From Corylus avellana (taxonomy: Eukaryota; Streptophyta; Magnoliopsida; Fagales; Betulaceae): DNA of 64,000 nucleotides. The first letter of the stretch is position 1, and each line of letters starts with the position of its first letter. Below, in pieces: positions 60,601-64,000 of this stretch. Position numbers and translations under genes: made by a program. The stretch is taken from assembly GCF_901000735.1 (NCBI RefSeq), contig NC_081546.1, forward strand, positions 26,180,527 to 26,244,526, written 5' to 3'. The notes beneath the pieces were generated by a model, which worked only from the letters and a program-made list of their open reading frames with translations, was not told the origin of the DNA and made no database searches.

Positions 60601-63600
60601 CATGCATTGTTGTTATGAACCATATCGTAGAAGCTGATGAAAGTACCAATCAAATAAAGAAAGAAATGACACAAAATCATGAGGGAAAACAATAGCACCA
60701 AAGTCCAAGAGAACTAGGGCAGTGTTTGGCAAACCTTTTCAAGGTTTTGTTATTGTTCACGCTTCATTTTCTCAAAAAAATTAACAGCAAAACATTCTCA
60801 CTTCTTCTTTTTTTTTTTTCTTTTTTTTTTTTTTTTAATATATCAATTATTCAAGAGTCAAGTCATCCATAGGAAAAAAAAATCATTATTTTTGACGGTG
60901 AAATTGATTAAAACTTAGGCAAAACTTAGGAACCTTATCCTTGAAATTAAAAATCTAATAAATAAATAAAAAAGAAATAAAAACTTAGGACTAAATATAA
61001 TTTTTCCCTAATTAATAATAATAATAACGCTACAGCTCTTCTAGCATCGGCCATTTAATTTTAATTTTTTTTTTTTTTTTGTAACGAATTTCAATTATAA
61101 GCAAGTTGTAAAAAAGTTGTAAACTATTTATAGGTCTAGCATTTTTTTTTTTTGTTTACTTTAAAAACAAAAAACAAAAGAACAACTACCTTGACAATAA
61201 AAAAACTATATTTTTATTCCACAATTATCACACAAAGTGTAAAATACCTTATTAACCGGGCCAAGGCAGAGATAGCGAGTGTTTTCATCTTCATAGTGGA
61301 TGTGTTGCATCACAGTGTGAAGAGCCTTCTGTCTTAGCTTTGAGAAAGGCCATTGCACAAGAAGAGGTTCCACCACCTTCTGAAGACTATCCCACAACAT
61401 ATCTTGTATCTTCGGGTGTGGGCTGTACAGGTCCTCCTGTCAAACGCACCGTTTTCCTTCTTTTACAATTTTTTTTTTTTTTTGATGTAACATAAATGTG
61501 AAAGTTATTTTTTGTATATTTAAAAAATTATTTTTTATAAAATATTCTTGCTTATTTTGAGGAAAGAGCCGGTCGCAACTCTGATCGGCAAATGAGTTGT
61601 CATGCTAATCACTGATTATTTGTTTTGTATTTTTTTTTTATTTGGAGGGAAATTTTATTTCTAGGTTGAGAAGCTTCAATCACAATCCAAACCACCTCTA
61701 ACCACTGATTATTTTAAAAGATATTGATCATAAAAATGCCTCCTTCATACTAAATATTCTTTTGGGTACATAAAAGAAATATTTCAATCTCAGGCCAACC
61801 TGACCACGCCTTATCCCTTATATCATAATGATTTAAAAACGATAAAGAGATAGAAGATTTTATGAATTTCTTTAATGATTTTTTTTTTTAATACATGATC
61901 CCTATGCCATGTGATCAGGTTGATTTAATTACATAATAACCATATTTAAATCAGATTATTCAGATTTTATGCTTGTTTGATGATATCAATTGGACCAATC
62001 ACAAAAATCTTTTTGACCATTGATTATTATTAATTCAACTTAAGTTGCTTCATCTGTGTGTTGGAGCTCAAACTCTTTATTTATTGTATAATATTTAAAT
62101 AAAATAAAAAATAAATTACGAAGATAAAGTTTGAATTAAGATGTTAATTCTAATACCATATTAATCATCAATTATTTTAAGAGTTTGACCTAAAGTGATT
62201 AGAAACGAGGTAATTGAATAAAATTCAAATCCAGGTAGTTGAATAAAAAAAATGGAAAGCATAAATAATACGAAAGATAATTTATTTTTTTAAAAAAAAA
62301 TTAAAAAATAAAAGACGTACCTTAGCACACAAATTTCTAGCTTTGTCCCAATTAATAAGATGATATCGTAGGGTATAGAGCTCTTTTCTGAGGGACAGAA
62401 TAATGCCGTTGACAGGACCCACGTATCTTCTCCCATACAAATAAGACATGGGCAGATATACCATCCTACAGTGACACCACATTCGTCCTGCATGGGGTTG
62501 CACTACATGTTATTTCTTCCTCTTCCTTTTCTTCATATAGAAATTTCCTCTAAATAGTCTGGAAGAAATATTTTCTAATTTATGTAAAATAGTGTCAAAT
62601 GTCTATAAACATTTAAAATGTACATTAAATTCTTAACCTCATTAATAGCAGTTTACTAACTTAGACTAAATGTAATGTGACTTTTAAATGTTTATAGACA
62701 CGTGGCACTATTTTATATGGATTGAAAGATATTTCCTCCAAACTGGTTTGGAAGAAATTTCTGTCCCCTTTTCTTTTTCATTTTTTTAATATATAATTTC
62801 AAATACAATTAGAAGAGATTTAATTCAATTTATTAAATTGACATGTGTGTAAATATATATTTAAAAAATCACCTACTCTTTCTTCTAACCAATTTAAAGG
62901 AAAATTTGTCATTTTCTTTTTTCTAACTATTTTTTGGCCGAGGCAATAACTTTTTTTAACTTTGTGATTTTAATTTGGTTAGTCTAATTATATTCTTATA
63001 TGCATGTCTAAGTTTAAATTGAAATCCGAGGCCGCTAAGCATTTCAACACTTTTTCTCAAATTCCCTTTCCCAAATGATTTGGACCCCACATTCATTTAA
63101 GGAAAAAAAAAAAAAAAAAAACAATATAAATTTATTTATTGAATGGACCACATCATTAAGAAAAATGAATTTGGGAAAAAGTGTTGGGATGTCTAGTATT
63201 ATCCTTGAAAACCAGAAAAATAACAAAGCCCATTAAAAATATAAATATTAAAAAGTGCACCATATAAAAATTCAAGAAAGAAAAAAGAAGTTTGAAAGAA
63301 GAAAGATATTAAGAAAATAATTAAAAAAATGATGAACCTGGGTGTATGGGGAGAAAGTAAGGAAGAAGCCATATTTCAGGAGGAAGTGGATTATTGCCAC
63401 TCCACTCGTAGACTCCGAGTACCTACACAAAATTTTCAAAGAATTATTATAATTTACATTATTTTTAATGTTAATTTTGATAATGACACCAACATTAATA
63501 GATCTAGATGGTAATTTAACTGATGTAATCACTTACATAATCATGAAAATTTGTATAATATTATGTAGACACTTGAGGACCACTATATATATGACCCATT

Positions 63601-64000
63601 GAAAATTTTTCAAATAAAAAAATATATATGACAACAAAGAAAATGAACAACAAGGACAATTATAGTTATGATGATAATATAAATATTCATCCTTATGTGT
63701 ACATATATATATACAACAAATGTAATCCAACATTCATGATTAATTAATCATCCATCCAAACTTAGGACCACTCACTAACGCTTTGATATAAAGAAATAAT
63801 AATCAGGGTCGGGCTATCTCCTGATTTTAAAATTTGTGCATAATTTAAGACAGAATCATAAGGGACCGGCCCGACCAGGAAAGAGATCAGAAATATTATG
63901 ATTTTTTTTTAATTTTTTTATTTTTTGTACACTTAACTGAAAGCCACATTTTCCCCCATGATGGAATGGAGGTGACGCCACCGCGATGAAGAATCCATTC
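52609..64000 (-). CDS. Lanosterol synthase-like oxidosqualene cyclase, 5' end outside window
   Basis: The product cyclises 2,3-oxidosqualene, probably to lanosterol, on the ER membrane. Exons in the window (complement): 63938-64000 (cut by the window end), 63338-63422, 62321-62487, 61248-61436, 59752-59865, 58993-59115, 58725-58847, 57363-57461, 57117-57173, 56984-57030, 56202-56345, 54850-55027, 53628-53708, 53279-53362, 52609-52734. They give 559 aa of open frame, corresponding to CAS exons 4-18 with identical lengths and phases except the first (truncated) and the last (42 codons including stop). GYNGSQLWD keeps Tyr410, and Asp483 is intact in VSDCTSE. The segment reads ENGWIVSDC: Asn replaces His477 and Val replaces Ile481, the pair reported for plant lanosterol synthases. 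Pro480 is Ile, and DYPYVEC reads DYQYVEC. Introns hold many repeats, including a MITE 7 bp from a donor. Function is inferred from these residues. Confidence 0.88.
53854..54264. mobile_element. Long-TIR MITE in LAS intron after exon 15
   Basis: A 411-bp palindrome with about 150-bp inverted arms: GGAAAAATTACA at both ends, followed in each arm by 'aaagttgac', 'aaagttttaatttttacaat' and 'ttccatattgc'. The loop contains 'ggccctttggccatctggcc'. Non-coding. It would form a strong hairpin in the primary transcript. Confidence 0.75.
56564..56720. mobile_element. CACTA terminal fragment in LAS intron
   Basis: Begins CACTACAAAAAAAGGGCATT and contains repeated 'aatgccg' / 'cggcattaaagttccg' motifs resembling CACTA subterminal repeats. 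No matching right end was found, so it is probably a truncated element. Its right limit is uncertain. Confidence 0.45.
57631..57682 (+). repeat. Compound (CT)n(AT)n microsatellite in LAS intron
   Basis: About 15 CT units followed by about 11 AT units, equivalent on the other strand to the (TA)n(GA)n runs seen in the kinase and TORL introns. Confidence 0.9.
57823..57925 (-). mobile_element. tRNA-derived SINE-like sequence
   Basis: On the - strand a perfect RNA polymerase III A box TAGCTCAGTCGG (complement 57900-57911) is followed 32 bases later by a good B box AGTTCGAATCT (complement 57857-57867). The tail runs into an AT repeat. No acceptor stem pairing was found, so it is more likely a tRNA-derived SINE head or tRNA relic than a working tRNA gene. 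It lies in the LAS intron between exons 10 and 11, in the same orientation as LAS. Confidence 0.6.
58496..58717. mobile_element. MITE 7 bp from a LAS splice donor
   Basis: The ends are GGTGGTGTTTG and, inverted, GGCCCTGTTTG. The flanks TTAATTAA (left) and TAATTA (right) suggest insertion into a TAATTA-like target. The interior is related to the element at 7340-7590. Its right end lies 7 bp from the exon 10 boundary at 58725, leaving the donor GTAATTA intact. Confidence 0.65.
60270..61240. other. Repeat-rich LAS intron segment
   Basis: The intron between exons 7 and 8. About 60267-60465 resembles a diverged element ('gagtggaaccgcccctagcctt' against 'cccctaattccgcccctgcg'). 60724-60810 is a fragment of the GTTTGGCAA MITE family. 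A 103-codon + strand ORF at 60384-60695 has no recognisable domain and runs against the gene. I do not call it. Confidence 0.4.
62540..62766. mobile_element. Fold-back MITE in LAS intron
   Basis: Nearly the whole 227 bp is an inverted repeat: 'agaaatttcctctaa', 'taaaatagtg.ca', 'gtctataaacatttaaaa' on the left recur inverted on the right, ending 'ggaagaaatttctgtccc'. Relatives lie at 7810-8018 and 20950-21192. Confidence 0.7.
63033..63201. mobile_element. Palindromic MITE, copy 2
   Basis: GCTAAGCATTTCAACACTTTTTC at the left corresponds to the inverse of 'gaaaaagtgttgggatgtctagtatt' at the right. It is related to the element at 630-783. It lies in the LAS intron between exons 5 and 6. Confidence 0.55.

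Noticed and set aside
60384..60695. 103-codon + strand ORF in a LAS intron
   Set aside because: No domain, no start context, overlaps repeat debris and runs against the host gene.
1..64000. CRISPR arrays, bacterial-type operons, phage or other prokaryotic systems
   Set aside because: The sequence is a plant nuclear region with spliced genes. The repeats seen are microsatellites and transposon ends, with no regular repeat-spacer structure.

Overview
The window is eudicot nuclear DNA. It is AT-rich, with long introns, GT-AG splice sites, plant-specific gene families, and a dense load of LTR retrotransposon, hAT, CACTA and MITE sequence. A woody rosid is plausible but I cannot name the species. 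One assembly gap of exactly 100 N lies at 51401-51500.

Layout. (1) 1356-6769, + strand: a complete six-exon receptor-like cytoplasmic kinase of subfamily VII (PBL17-like, 469 aa). (2) 8622-18852, - strand: a complete seven-exon TORTIFOLIA1/SPIRAL2-like microtubule-associated protein (829 aa). Its introns carry a MITE, a LINE remnant and a degenerate DnaJ fragment, and one intron has a GC-AG donor. (3) 23769-35560, - strand: a complete 18-exon oxidosqualene cyclase of 757 aa, identified as cycloartenol synthase (CAS) by Tyr410, His477, Ile481 and Asp483, which fall at exactly these positions. (4) 35561-52608: about 17 kb of repeats, including a polyadenylated retroposon with target-site duplication, a 1.05-kb hAT element with 8-bp duplication, clustered hairpin MITEs, a young Ty3/gypsy element (43204-48764) with nearly identical LTRs, and a CACTA element nested in a hAT-like element. 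(5) 52609-64000 and beyond, - strand: exons 4-18 of a second oxidosqualene cyclase. It has the same exon phases as CAS, but Asn and Val replace His477 and Ile481, the signature of plant lanosterol synthase (LAS). Its 5' end lies outside the window.

How the genes relate. The two cyclases are tandem paralogues in the same orientation. They share one substrate, 2,3-oxidosqualene, and probably diverge at the final deprotonation: cycloartenol for the main phytosterol route, lanosterol for the minor route. From memory, Arabidopsis also has CAS1, a TORTIFOLIA1-like gene and PBL17 close together on chromosome 2 (At2g07050, At2g07170, At2g07180). The block kinase-TORL-CAS therefore looks like conserved microsynteny, with LAS still beside CAS here. 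All exon coordinates come from reading splice sites and reading frame by eye, and each gene's coding length closes in frame.
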